64,000 bases of DNA from an uncultured Lachnospiraceae bacterium (GCA_910585005.1 CAJUCN010000008.1:62001-126000); one strand, 5' to 3'; counted from the first letter of the stretch, positions 15,622 through 24,398 are shown. Notes: a model not told the origin generated them from the letters alone. Translations and numbers: made by a program.

Positions 15622-16821
15622 ATGTTTATGGTAAGCCAAATGGAAGAATTGACAAAGGAGGTTTCCTGTCATTTAAAGGAAGTGATTATCCCCTTTTGGG
15701 AAAAGTTAAAGGATGAAAAATTGGGAGGATACTACGGTTTTATGGACCGGGATCTTCAGGTGGATCAAAAAGCGGTAAAAGGGTGCATCTTAAATAGCCG
15801 GATCTTGTGGTTTTTTTCCAATGCATATACGCTTTTGGGGGAAGAAAGTCTGAAAAGTTATGCATCTCATGCGTACCAATTCTTAAAGCAGGCTTTTTGG
15901 GATCAGACAAATGGCGGGGTGTATTGGGCCGTAGACTACAGTGGCCAGCCGGTGGATGAGACAAAGCACACTTATAATATAGCGTTTGCCATCTATGGGT
16001 TATCATCTTATTATGAGGCGTCAAAGGATCAGGAAGCGCTTGCTCTTGCAAAGAATCTGTTCCATACGGTAGAGACAAGGTGTAAAGATGATTTTGGCTA
16101 CCGGGAAGCCTTTGACATGCAGTTCCGGGAGGTCGGTAATGAGAAACTTTCAGAGAACGGGATCTTGGCAAAGAAGACGATGAACACCTTGCTCCATGTT
16201 TTTGAGGCATATACAGAGTTATACAGGGTTTCAGGGGAAAAAGAAGTAAAGGACCGGATTATGTGGATCCTGGATCTTTTTGCCCGGAAGGTTTATAACC
16301 CGTCAAAGCACAGGCTTGAGGTGTTCTTTGACGGTGAAATGAATACCCTGATGGATCTGCATTCCCTGGGACATGATATCGAAGCGGCCTGGCTGATCAG
16401 AAGGGGCGTTGAAGTGATAGGCGGGGAAGGTTACAGGGAAAAAATGTATCCCATCACCAAAGACCTCGTGCAGGAAGTATACAGGCATTTGTCGGAAGGC
16501 GGCGGACTGGGCGAAGAAGTGGAGGACAATGGAACAAAGAGAAATTATGTATGGTGGGTGCAGGCAGAAACGGTAGTCGGTTTTTGGGATGGATGGGAAA
16601 TGGATGACCGGAAAGCGGAGTATTGGGATGCGGCATACCAGACATGGAAATTTATCTTGAACAAAATTTGGGATAGAAGAGAAGGAGGGGAATGGCATTC
16701 GGAAGTATGGCAGGATGGCTCCCCGATAGGAAAGCCGGAGGTTGAACCGTGGAAATGTCCATACCACAACGGCCGGATGTGCTTTGAACTGATGAAAAGA
16801 AGCAGGAAACTGCTGGATTAG
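15622..16821 (+). CDS. Cellobiose/mannobiose 2-epimerase (AGE superfamily)
   Basis: 399 residues, close to the usual 390-420. The sequence follows the Ruminococcus albus-type cellobiose 2-epimerase closely: LNSRILWFFSNAY near 57-69, KHTYNIAFAIYGLSSYY near 115-131, the catalytic HSLGHDIEAAWL (His247, His251, Glu254) and WKCPYHNGRM (His382). It converts the reducing-end glucose of beta-1,4-disaccharides to mannose, or the reverse (cellobiose to glucosylmannose, mannobiose to mannosylglucose). In mannan use the product normally goes to a GH130 phosphorylase, and none is in this window. AGAGG precedes the start. It is divergent from araC and likely part of its regulon together with the GH26 operon. 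Confidence 0.9.
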   Translation: MFMVSQMEELTKEVSCHLKEVIIPFWEKLKDEKLGGYYGFMDRDLQVDQKAVKGCILNSRILWFFSNAYTLLGEESLKSYASHAYQFLKQAFWDQTNGGVYWAVDYSGQPVDETKHTYNIAFAIYGLSSYYEASKDQEALALAKNLFHTVETRCKDDFGYREAFDMQFREVGNEKLSENGILAKKTMNTLLHVFEAYTELYRVSGEKEVKDRIMWILDLFARKVYNPSKHRLEVFFDGEMNTLMDLHSLGHDIEAAWLIRRGVEVIGGEGYREKMYPITKDLVQEVYRHLSEGGGLGEEVEDNGTKRNYVWWVQAETVVGFWDGWEMDDRKAEYWDAAYQTWKFILNKIWDRREGGEWHSEVWQDGSPIGKPEVEPWKCPYHNGRMCFELMKRSRKLLD

Positions 16822-16828
16822 AACGGGT

Positions 16829-16860
16829 CCCGCAGCATCATTTATGACGGATGCTGCGGG
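16829..16860 (+). terminator. Hairpin terminator after the epimerase gene
   Basis: CCCGCAGCATC (16829-16839) pairs perfectly with GATGCTGCGGG (16850-16860) around a 10-nt loop, 7 nt after the stop. It is followed by ATTAATCTG, a weak T-tract, so termination may be partial. Confidence 0.7.
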
Positions 16861-16946
16861 ATTAATCTGTGAAAGGGAGTAGATTTTAAGAAAGCTTTGG
16901 TATAAAATAGGTAAAGTGAAAGTCATATGTGAAAAGGATTAGACAG

Positions 16947-18302
16947 ATGAAACTATTACATCGTATGCAAAATGGCCTTACCTATGTGCGGATCATTGCC
17001 ATGGGCTACTTGCTGGTCATTGTAGTTGGGACAACGCTTTTGATGCTGCCGGCATCAACAACGGCAGGGGAAAAAACGGATTTTTTGACAGCGTTGTTTA
17101 CGGCTACAAGCGCGACCTGCGTTACCGGCCTGGTAGTGGCAGATACTGCATCCCATTGGACAGTCTTTGGGCAGTTGGTGATCTTATTCATGATACAGGT
17201 TGGTGGTCTTGGTTTTATGACTATGGGTGTTGTGATGGCGCTGATGCTCCGGAAGAGAATTACCCTCCGAATGAGGGGGATCTTACAGGAAAGCATGAAC
17301 TACATGCAGATGGGGGGGATCATTCGCCTGGTCAAAATGGTTTATAAAGGGACATTTTTGATCGAACTGACTGGTGCAGTTCTTTTGGCAATCCGGTTTA
17401 TCCCTGTTTTTGGTGTGGCAAAAGGAATTTATTTTGGAATTTTTCATTCCATTTCCGGTTTTTGCAACGCCGGGTTTGACCTTATGGGAACATACTCCGG
17501 GGAGTATTCCTCTTTTGTGGAATTTCATGGAGATGTGCTGATCAATCTGGTGCTGATGGCGCTTGTGGTAGTTGGCGGCATTGGATTCTTTGTCTGGAGT
17601 GATTTAAAGAAAAACGGCATCCACTGGAAGAGATATATGCTGCACACCAAGATCACATTGTTTTCCACGGCAATACTTCTTATAGGCGGAACAATACTTT
17701 TTTGGATTTTTGAGAGGGGAAACCTGCTTGCCGGCATGGGTGTCAAAGATCAATTTCTGGCAGCAGCGTTTAGTTCCGTGACAGCAAGGACGGCTGGATT
17801 TAATACGATAGATACCGGAGGGCTGAGCAATGCTTCCAAAATGCTTACCTCCCTTTTCATGTTTATCGGGGGAAGCCCTGGGTCCACAGCGGGGGGGATC
17901 AAGACGGTTACGGCGGCGGTGCTCCTTGTGTATGTCTGGTCAAATCTCCGTGACAGTAAAGGGGTAAACATATTTAAACGAAGGCTTGATGATGACACCA
18001 TCCGCAAAGCAAGTAACGTGGTGGTGATCAGTTTGGTGATGGCGGTAGCGGCAGTCATTTTTATCTGCTATATCCAGCCGGCTTTACCGGTGGAGGATGT
18101 AATCTTTGAGGTGCTTTCGGCAATCGGGACCGTGGGAATGAGTACGGGAATCACAAGGGAACTTTCTCTTGCATCCAGGATTGTAATGATCTTGCTTATG
18201 TACTGCGGAAGATTAGGGAGCATGTCCTTTGCCCTTTCCTTTACGGAGAGAAAGAAGGTTGCCCCGGTGCAGCTCCCCAGGGAAAAAATTATGATAGGGT
18301 GA
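16947..18302 (+). CDS. TrkH/KtrB family potassium transporter
   Basis: 451 residues from ATG 16947 (MKLLHRMQNG), with AAAAGG 9 nt before it; a GTG at 16929 is an alternative. It is a polytopic membrane protein made of pore-loop repeats. The selectivity-filter-like segments TSATCVTGL, SGFCNAGFDL and RTAGFNTID, and the SPGSTAGGIKT stretch, are characteristic of TrkH/KtrB. It imports potassium with the peripheral RCK protein encoded 12 nt downstream. The pair forms an operon that continues into a DUF2752 gene. Confidence 0.93.
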   Translation: MKLLHRMQNGLTYVRIIAMGYLLVIVVGTTLLMLPASTTAGEKTDFLTALFTATSATCVTGLVVADTASHWTVFGQLVILFMIQVGGLGFMTMGVVMALMLRKRITLRMRGILQESMNYMQMGGIIRLVKMVYKGTFLIELTGAVLLAIRFIPVFGVAKGIYFGIFHSISGFCNAGFDLMGTYSGEYSSFVEFHGDVLINLVLMALVVVGGIGFFVWSDLKKNGIHWKRYMLHTKITLFSTAILLIGGTILFWIFERGNLLAGMGVKDQFLAAAFSSVTARTAGFNTIDTGGLSNASKMLTSLFMFIGGSPGSTAGGIKTVTAAVLLVYVWSNLRDSKGVNIFKRRLDDDTIRKASNVVVISLVMAVAAVIFICYIQPALPVEDVIFEVLSAIGTVGMSTGITRELSLASRIVMILLMYCGRLGSMSFALSFTERKKVAPVQLPREKIMIG

Positions 18303-18314
18303 TGGAGGTAAGAT

Positions 18315-18992
18315 ATGAAATCAATATTGATCATTGGACTTGGAAGGTTTGGGCAGCATCTTTGCAGGAAAATGGCGGAATTGAAAAATGAGGTCATGGT
18401 GGTAGACACCAAGGCGGAGGTTGTGGAGGCAATGATGCCGCTGGTGACAAACGCCCAGATTGGCGATTGTACCAATGTGGAAGTGCTAAAGAGTATGGGG
18501 GTCAGGAATTTTGATCTGTGTTTTGTCTGCATTGGAACGAATTTCCAGAGCAGTTTAGAGATTACTTCCCTGTTGAAGGAACAGGGGGCGAAGTATGTAG
18601 TCAGTAAGGCAACCAGGGACATCCAGGCCAAATTCCTTTTGCGTAATGGGGCGGACGAGGTCATTTACCCGGATCGTGATATTGCCGAAAAGGTAGCAGT
18701 ACGTTTCAGCGCCAACCATGTATTTGATTACATTGAGATTAATGATGAGTATTCTATCTTTGAAATTCCGGTAGCCGCCGAGTGGGCGGGAAGGACTATC
18801 AGGGATGTGAATTTCCGTGCAAAATACAAAGTGAGCATTATGGGGGTAAAAAAGGGGGAGGATACCCGCTTTTTGCCTATGGCGGATCACATTTTTGAGG
18901 AAAAGGAGCATTTGATGGTGATTGGGCGGATTGAAGATGTGGAACGTCTTTTGAGGAAATTTGAACATGAAAAGGGCAAAAGAAACCATTGA
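18315..18992 (+). CDS. TrkA/KtrA family potassium channel regulatory protein
   Basis: 225 residues, cytoplasmic. An N-terminal RCK_N Rossmann domain (ILIIGLGRFGQHLCRKMAE, dinucleotide loop GxGxxG at 8-13, VVDTKAE acidic strand end) is followed by an RCK_C domain from about residue 140. It forms a gating ring on the TrkH/KtrB channel and responds to ATP/ADP or NAD(H). At 225 residues it has one RCK unit, so it is KtrA-like rather than the double-length TrkA. The end overlaps the next gene by 26 nt. Confidence 0.92.
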   Translation: MKSILIIGLGRFGQHLCRKMAELKNEVMVVDTKAEVVEAMMPLVTNAQIGDCTNVEVLKSMGVRNFDLCFVCIGTNFQSSLEITSLLKEQGAKYVVSKATRDIQAKFLLRNGADEVIYPDRDIAEKVAVRFSANHVFDYIEINDEYSIFEIPVAAEWAGRTIRDVNFRAKYKVSIMGVKKGEDTRFLPMADHIFEEKEHLMVIGRIEDVERLLRKFEHEKGKRNH

Positions 18993-19461
18993 CAGAGTAA
19001 AAAAAGATATTCGGCAGTACTGGATGGCAGGTGTGGTATTTATTGTTTATTATCTGATCGTACGGGCCATCTTTGATGCATTTTGCCCGTTTTTAGTAGT
19101 TACCGGATTTCCCTGTGCAGGCTGCGGGCTTACCCGGGCGGGACTGCATCTTTTGCGGGGAGATATTTCCAGGGCGGCAGCGCTCAACCCCTCTATCTTT
19201 TTGGTTGCCCTGTTTTTTCTCTACTGTGGGTATTTCCGGTATTTGAAGGGTACAAAAGTGAGGGGATTTTCTCTTGCGTTAGGAGCGCTTACAGCGGTGA
19301 CAATTGTGATTTATCTTTACCGGATGTACCTGTATTTTCCGGATAGGGCGCCTTATGTATACCATAAGAAAAATTTATTGTCAGAGATAGCGCCATGGTA
19401 TCGGCAGGCAGTGGATCCTGTTTTAAAATACTTTCCCTTTAACCGGGGGGAACCTAAGTAA
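18967..19461 (+). CDS. DUF2752 membrane protein
   Basis: 164 residues from ATG 18967, inside the end of the RCK gene; GAGG lies 10 nt upstream. There are three hydrophobic segments. The family hallmark FPCAGCGLTRAGLHLLRGD (about residues 44-62), with its Cys pair and arginine, is clear. DUF2752 proteins are small inner-membrane proteins of unknown activity. The overlap implies co-expression with the potassium transporter, which is unusual and gives no obvious functional explanation. Confidence 0.82.
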   Translation: MKRAKETIDRVKKDIRQYWMAGVVFIVYYLIVRAIFDAFCPFLVVTGFPCAGCGLTRAGLHLLRGDISRAAALNPSIFLVALFFLYCGYFRYLKGTKVRGFSLALGALTAVTIVIYLYRMYLYFPDRAPYVYHKKNLLSEIAPWYRQAVDPVLKYFPFNRGEPK

Positions 19462-19493
19462 CAAACAATACGCTTACCCGGCGAAACGGATAC

Positions 19494-20354
19494 TTAACGC
19501 ATCCACCTTCCGGAAGCGCCGCAGGGAAGGATTAGGCCGTTTTCCCGTACGGGAAGTCCAATTTCCGAAGCGCTTACTTGTCCGCCCCGCTTTTTGGATA
19601 TGACCGTATTGAGCAGATAGCTTAGGACAGCAGGCTGCAATCCGGTGGTGTAAGAGTTGATGAGGAAAAATTCTGCACGCTCAGAGAGGAGAGAAGCAGT
19701 TAGTTCCATAAAAGAATAAATGTGATCTTCCATTTTCCAAATTTCACCCTTAGGGCCTCGTCCATAAGAAGGGGGGTCCATGATAATGCCGTCATAGGTG
19801 TTTCCGCGGCGGATCTCTCTTTCTACAAATTTAACGCAGTCGTCCACAAGATAACGGATGGGAGCATTTGACAGGCCGGATGCAGCGGCATTTTCTTTTG
19901 CCCAGTTGACCATCCCCTTGGAAGCGTCAACGTGGGTGACGGAAGCTCCCGCACTGGCAGCCGCCAGAGTAGCTCCGCCGGTGTAGGCAAAAAGATTCAG
20001 GACTTTCATTGGGCGGTCTGCCGTTTGAATGATGTCTGTAAACCAATCCCAGTTTACGGCCTGTTCAGGGAACAGACCGGTATGTTTAAAACTGAAAGGC
20101 TTTAAGCGGAAAGTCAGTTTGTTATAGTGGATATTCCATTCATCCGGAAGATGAAAAAACTCCCACTCGCCGCCGCCTTTGCTGCTGCGGTGGTAGTGAC
20201 CGTTTAGTTTTTTCCATTCTTTTGCCTGGCGCGGCGTATTCCAGATCACCTGGGGATCGGGGCGCAGGAGAATATAGTCCCCCCAGCGTTCCAGTTTCTC
20301 TCCTTTTGAGGTATCTATCACTTCATAATCGTTCCAGTTTTGTGCGATCCACAT
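19494..20354 (-). CDS. Class I SAM-dependent methyltransferase (RlmI/RlmK-like)
   Basis: 286 residues from ATG 20354 (MWIAQNWNDY), with AAAGGA 9 nt upstream; longer in-frame starts have no site. Motif I of the SAM-binding fold is VLNLFAYTGGATLAAAS, followed by the acidic VDASKGMVNWA and the catalytic-loop-like IIMDPPSYGRG. The arrangement resembles the C-terminal catalytic half of 23S rRNA (cytosine-5/guanine) methyltransferases of the RlmI/RlmK group. It lacks their N-terminal PUA domain, so the target is uncertain. The gene is monocistronic and convergent with the potassium operon. Confidence 0.82.
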   Translation of the reverse strand: MWIAQNWNDYEVIDTSKGEKLERWGDYILLRPDPQVIWNTPRQAKEWKKLNGHYHRSSKGGGEWEFFHLPDEWNIHYNKLTFRLKPFSFKHTGLFPEQAVNWDWFTDIIQTADRPMKVLNLFAYTGGATLAAASAGASVTHVDASKGMVNWAKENAAASGLSNAPIRYLVDDCVKFVEREIRRGNTYDGIIMDPPSYGRGPKGEIWKMEDHIYSFMELTASLLSERAEFFLINSYTTGLQPAVLSYLLNTVISKKRGGQVSASEIGLPVRENGLILPCGASGRWMR

Positions 20355-20510
20355 GTTTTTCATTCCTTTCAGCAAATGGTTATGGTTCCATACTGATAAT
20401 AGAAAAAAACAGGGAAAAATGCAATACTTAAAATTCTTGGCAAACACTCCAAAGTACAATATACTATGATGTGAACGGGAAAAGTGAAAGAATAACCTAG
20501 GAGGCATACG

Positions 20511-21371
20511 GTGCAAAAGAATTTGAAGGCAAAGATGATGTTAAGTATTTCCATGGCAATATTTGGAACACTGGGGCTTTTTACCAGGAAGATTCCTGTT
20601 TCGTCCGGGGAACTGGCATTGTATAGGGCGGTTCTGGCCTCCGCGTTGATTTTGATTTACCTGGCTGTGTCCGGCCAGAGGATCCGGTTTCGCATGATAA
20701 AGAGAGAACTTTTGCTATTGCTGCTCTCCGGCATTGCAATGGGAGTTAACTGGATTCTGCTTTTTCAGGCATACCGGTACACTACCATTTCCGCCGCAAC
20801 GTTAAGTTATTATTTTGCTCCGGTGATCGTAACAGTGGTCTGCCCTTTTTTGTTCCACGAAAAACTGACAGGAAAGCAGATAATCTGTTTTTGTATGTCA
20901 ACAGTGGGCCTGGTTTTGATCATTGGGATTGACAGCCTTGCACAAGGAGGAAGAGATCTGGCAGGCATTTTATTTGGGCTGGGAGCCGCTGGATTTTATG
21001 CTGCAGTGATCCTGCTCAATAAATTTATCAAGAATGTGACAGGCATCCATCGGACGCTCCTACAGTTTTTTGCAGCCATCCTGATTTTGATTCCTTATGT
21101 TATGGGTACCAGTGGGATGCACTTGGAAAATCTGGATAGAATGGGCTGGGGATGCCTGCTGGCTGTGGGGCTGATTCATACAGGAATTACATATTGTATG
21201 TACTTTTCCGCCTTAAAAGATTTAGCCGGACAGGAAACGGCAATGCTCAGTTATATTGACCCGCTTGTGGCGGTTCTTGTTTCGACGCTGATCCTTGGGG
21301 AGGCCATGAACGTTTTGCAGATGCTGGGCGGATTGCTGATCCTTGGCTTTACTTTGTGGAATGAAGTGTAA
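20511..21371 (+). CDS. EamA/DMT family transporter
   Basis: A 286-residue membrane protein with ten predicted hydrophobic segments, formed by two EamA repeats. The GTG start at 20511 is fixed by TAGGAGG six bases upstream. Motifs are typical of the drug/metabolite transporter superfamily (ALYRAVLASALI in the first repeat, YIDPLVAVLVSTLILGE near the end). It is likely an exporter or exchanger of amino acids or small metabolites. The DUF4445 gene follows 33 nt downstream and may be co-transcribed; the substrate is unknown. Confidence 0.9.
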   Translation: MQKNLKAKMMLSISMAIFGTLGLFTRKIPVSSGELALYRAVLASALILIYLAVSGQRIRFRMIKRELLLLLLSGIAMGVNWILLFQAYRYTTISAATLSYYFAPVIVTVVCPFLFHEKLTGKQIICFCMSTVGLVLIIGIDSLAQGGRDLAGILFGLGAAGFYAAVILLNKFIKNVTGIHRTLLQFFAAILILIPYVMGTSGMHLENLDRMGWGCLLAVGLIHTGITYCMYFSALKDLAGQETAMLSYIDPLVAVLVSTLILGEAMNVLQMLGGLLILGFTLWNEV

Positions 21372-21404
21372 GATAGGGCAGAGGGGATAAGAGGAGTTCA
21401 CGTT

Positions 21405-22793
21405 ATGATTCATTTCAAATGTGCAGGGTGCAGGAAAGAACGTTGTAATGGGTGTAGCCTGTATCAACAGTTAAATACAGGGAAAAAGAAAGGGGCCGTA
21501 GTTCCGGAAGATTTCACCCCAGACCGGGGGCAAGGATATGGCATGGCGTTTGATGTAGGGACTACCACCATAGCGGGACTGCTGTGGGATTTGGAAAAGG
21601 GAGTGCAGCTAGAAGCACAGACCCAGGTCAACCCAGGCAGGTATGCGGGAAGCGATGTGGTCAGCCGTATGACCTTTGTCAGAAATACGCCCGGTCAGAG
21701 GGAAAAGATTCAGCGTATGATGGTTGACACACTGGATGGCATGGCAAAGGAGGCGGCAAAGGTTTGTGGGGAGCCGATATCCAGGGTGGTGATTGCAGGA
21801 AATACGGTGATGTGTGAACTGCTTCTTTTGGAGTCAATGGATGGGCTGGCAAAAGCCCCTTTTCACAAAGATTATACGGGAAGCAGGAGATGCAAGGGAA
21901 AAGACCTGGGATTTGTCTATTTGCAGGAAGCGGAGGTTACGCTATTACCTGCCGTTGAAGGATTTGTTGGGGGGGATGCGCTGGCGGTGTATACCTGTAT
22001 GAAGCATCAAGATGGCAGGAAACATGTGCTTGTGGTGGATATTGGCACAAACGGTGAAGTGATATTGTTTGGGAAGGAGCAGACGTTTGCCTGTTCGGCA
22101 GCGGCAGGGCCGGCCCTTGAAGGTGCGGCGGTTCTTAGCGGCATGGGCGCCTGTGAGGGGGCAGTCAGTGAAGTTCGGGTTTTGGGCAGCTTTCCCAGGG
22201 AGGACATTTTTTGTAAAGTGATTGGCAAAGGTGCGCCGAAAGGAATCTGCGGATCCGGCCTGGTGGATGGGCTGGCGGCGCTTAGGGAAATTGGAGTGGT
22301 AGATGAGACAGGCTATCTTTGTACCGCGATGGAAGCAAGGCGGGCAGGCGTCCGGGAACAATTTTGCAGACGGATTGATTGTCATCAGGGAGAAAACAGA
22401 TTTCTCTTGACCAATCAAAATAATCCCGTCTTTTTGACAGGGGGGGATATCCGGCAGCTCCAATTGGCGAAAGGAGCTATCAGGGCGGGGATAGAAATTC
22501 TTTTGGGGAAGGAACAGATTAGGGCGGATGAGCTTGCCCATATTTATATTGCTGGTTCTTTTGGCAGCTTTATCCGCAAGGAGAGCGCAGTTGAAATCGG
22601 GCTGTTACCCCGGATTCCTTTAGAGAAGATCAGCCATATTGGAAACTGTGCGGGCACAGGAGCTTCTATGGCGCTGCTTAGCGGCCAGATCATAAAAGAG
22701 ATGGAGCGGGATGCGGAACTGATCCGGCATGTGGAGCTGGCGGAGGAGGAAGGATTTCAGGCTTGCTTTTTGGAAAGCCTGGGGATAAGATAG
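21405..22793 (+). CDS. DUF4445/ASKHA reductive activator-like protein with a four-Cys N-terminus
   Basis: 462 residues. After a short Cys cluster (Cys6, 9, 14, 17; CX2CX4CX2C) comes an ASKHA ATPase fold: phosphate-1 loop MAFDVGTTTIAG (about 46-57), phosphate-2 loop VVDIGTNGEVIL, and IAGSFGSF and NCAGTGASMALL near the C-terminus. This matches the C-terminal domain of RamA/RACo-type activators, which use ATP to reduce cobalt in corrinoid methyltransferases. The usual N-terminal 2Fe-2S ferredoxin domain is missing and the small Cys cluster takes its place. No corrinoid protein or methyltransferase is encoded in this window, so the partner is unknown. Cytoplasmic. Confidence 0.8.
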   Translation: MIHFKCAGCRKERCNGCSLYQQLNTGKKKGAVVPEDFTPDRGQGYGMAFDVGTTTIAGLLWDLEKGVQLEAQTQVNPGRYAGSDVVSRMTFVRNTPGQREKIQRMMVDTLDGMAKEAAKVCGEPISRVVIAGNTVMCELLLLESMDGLAKAPFHKDYTGSRRCKGKDLGFVYLQEAEVTLLPAVEGFVGGDALAVYTCMKHQDGRKHVLVVDIGTNGEVILFGKEQTFACSAAAGPALEGAAVLSGMGACEGAVSEVRVLGSFPREDIFCKVIGKGAPKGICGSGLVDGLAALREIGVVDETGYLCTAMEARRAGVREQFCRRIDCHQGENRFLLTNQNNPVFLTGGDIRQLQLAKGAIRAGIEILLGKEQIRADELAHIYIAGSFGSFIRKESAVEIGLLPRIPLEKISHIGNCAGTGASMALLSGQIIKEMERDAELIRHVELAEEEGFQACFLESLGIR

Positions 22794-22857
22794 GGGAACA
22801 GTGCCGTGCACGAAGGCGAAAAAGAAGACGATAAATAACTTAGAGGAGAAAAGAATT

Positions 22858-23664
22858 GTGGATAGAAGTTTTTTAAAAGATAAAAAAAGGATCGTAATTA
22901 AGATTGGTACATCAACCATCACCCATATGGGAACGGGTAATTTAAACCTTGGAAAATTAGAGCAGTTTGTCAGGGTGCTTACTGACATTCGGAATCAGGA
23001 CAAGGAAGTGGTGATCGTATCTTCCGGCGCCATCGGGGCGGGGAGAAAGGCATTGGGGATCAAGGAACGTCCCCAGACCCTATCCTTAAAGCAGGCTTGT
23101 GCGGCAGTAGGCCAGGCAAGATTAATGATGATCTACCAGAAGCTGTTTGCGGAGTATAATCAGACCATTGCCCAAATCTTGATCACCAAAAGGATTTTGC
23201 TCAATGAGATCAGCCTTTCCAATGCGGAAAATACCTTCCAGGAGCTGCTTGCCATGGGGGTGATTCCCATCGTGAATGAAAACGATCCCATATCCACAGA
23301 CCAGATACAAGAAGAAAATTTCGGGGATAACGATACTCTTTCGGCTAATGTGGCGGAGCTGGTAAAAGCAGATCTGCTGATTTTGTTGTCGGATATTGAC
23401 GGACTGTATTCCGACGACCCAAGGAATAATGAGAAGGCGAAATTTATTCGTTTCGTGGATCACATTGACGAAAAGCTGGAAGCGATGGCAAAGGGGGCAG
23501 ACACAGCCTTTGGCACAGGCGGCATGGCTACCAAGATCGCAGCGGCCAGGATTGCAAATGATGCCGGCGTGGATATGGTCATTGCCAACGGGGACGATGT
23601 GCGAAATATCAACAGGATTCTTGCAGGGGAAGAAGTAGGAACGCTTTTTAAGGCGCAGACTTGA
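22858..23664 (+). CDS. proB: Glutamate 5-kinase, short form without PUA domain
   Basis: 268 residues from the GTG at 22858, preceded by GAGGAG at 9 nt. An amino acid kinase domain covers the whole length: VIKIGTSTIT, VSSGAIGAGRKALG, VNENDPIS and FGDNDTLSANVA, LLSDIDGLY and the C-terminal GTGGMATKIAAARIA. It phosphorylates L-glutamate in the first step of proline synthesis. The C-terminal PUA domain found in Escherichia coli and Bacillus ProB (about 365 residues) is absent. proA and proC are not adjacent. A response regulator gene follows 15 nt downstream and may share the transcript. Confidence 0.92.
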   Translation: MDRSFLKDKKRIVIKIGTSTITHMGTGNLNLGKLEQFVRVLTDIRNQDKEVVIVSSGAIGAGRKALGIKERPQTLSLKQACAAVGQARLMMIYQKLFAEYNQTIAQILITKRILLNEISLSNAENTFQELLAMGVIPIVNENDPISTDQIQEENFGDNDTLSANVAELVKADLLILLSDIDGLYSDDPRNNEKAKFIRFVDHIDEKLEAMAKGADTAFGTGGMATKIAAARIANDAGVDMVIANGDDVRNINRILAGEEVGTLFKAQT

Positions 23665-23679
23665 CGGAGGCAGGCAGAT

Positions 23680-24339
23680 TTGAGACAAATATTGGTCATT
23701 GACGATGATATCCATATCGGGAATATGCTGGAAGAGACTTTGATGAAAGAAGGGTACGGCGTTTTACGGGCTTATTCGGGAACGGAAGCGCTTTTGCTTT
23801 TGGAAAAGACGAAGCCGGATCTGATCTTGCTTGACCTGATGCTCCCGGGGCTTAAGGGGGAGGAAGTGCTTAAGGGGATCAAGGGGATCCCGGTGATCGT
23901 GGTCAGTGCAAAGACCCAGACCGACAATAAAGTAGCCCTTCTTCTTGGGGGCGCTGTGGATTATGTTACCAAGCCTTTTGAAATGAAAGAGCTTCTTGCC
24001 AGGATTGCCGTGCAGTTCCGGAAGAGGGAAACGGGAGAAGGGGGCAGAACGCTTGTTTATGATGAGATTACGCTGGATCTTGGTTCCCACCTGGTGACAG
24101 TTGGCGGGCAGGACGTGAAGCTTACCAGGACGGAGTACGGGATTTTAAAGCTGTTGCTGCAAAACCCGGCCCAGGTAATGACCAAATCCCTTCTTCTTGA
24201 CCGGATCAGCGAAGAAACCCCGGACTGTACGGAAAGTTCCCTGAAAATGCATGTAAGCAACCTGCGTAAAAAGCTTCGTGAGGTAAATCATAAGGACTAT
24301 ATCGAAGCGGTCTGGGGAATTGGGTTTCAATTAAAATAA
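23680..24339 (+). CDS. OmpR-family response regulator of an ABC-transporter two-component system
   Basis: 219 residues from the TTG at 23680, set by GGAGG nine bases upstream. The receiver domain is complete (acidic pocket VIDDD, phosphoacceptor Asp52 in LLDLMLPG, Lys98 in VTKPF). The C-terminal winged helix (about 125-219) ends EAVWGIGFQLK. It lies directly upstream of an ABC ATPase, ABC permease and histidine kinase, the layout of systems that sense and expel peptide antibiotics. Four direct repeats just after its stop are the likely binding site. Confidence 0.93.
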   Translation: MRQILVIDDDIHIGNMLEETLMKEGYGVLRAYSGTEALLLLEKTKPDLILLDLMLPGLKGEEVLKGIKGIPVIVVSAKTQTDNKVALLLGGAVDYVTKPFEMKELLARIAVQFRKRETGEGGRTLVYDEITLDLGSHLVTVGGQDVKLTRTEYGILKLLLQNPAQVMTKSLLLDRISEETPDCTESSLKMHVSNLRKKLREVNHKDYIEAVWGIGFQLK

Positions 24340-24341
24340 AT

Positions 24342-24398
24342 CTTTACCATACCTTTACGCTTTTCTTTACCGCTTCCTTTATCATTGCCGGATAAAAT
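24342..24398 (+). promoter_or_regulatory. Direct repeats and promoter upstream of the ABC-HK genes
   Basis: CTTTAC occurs at 24342, 24353 and 24365, with a near copy CTTTAT at 24377. The steps are 11, 12 and 12 bp, one helical turn each, the pattern of tandem OmpR/PhoB-type binding. A -10-like TAAAAT follows at 24393-24398 with no consensus -35. The likely binder is the response regulator encoded just upstream, activating the transporter genes. Confidence 0.6.

Noticed and set aside
21945..22541. 198-residue minus-strand open frame inside the DUF4445 gene
   Set aside because: It is a shadow of a clear ASKHA protein on the plus strand and shows no start signal or motif.
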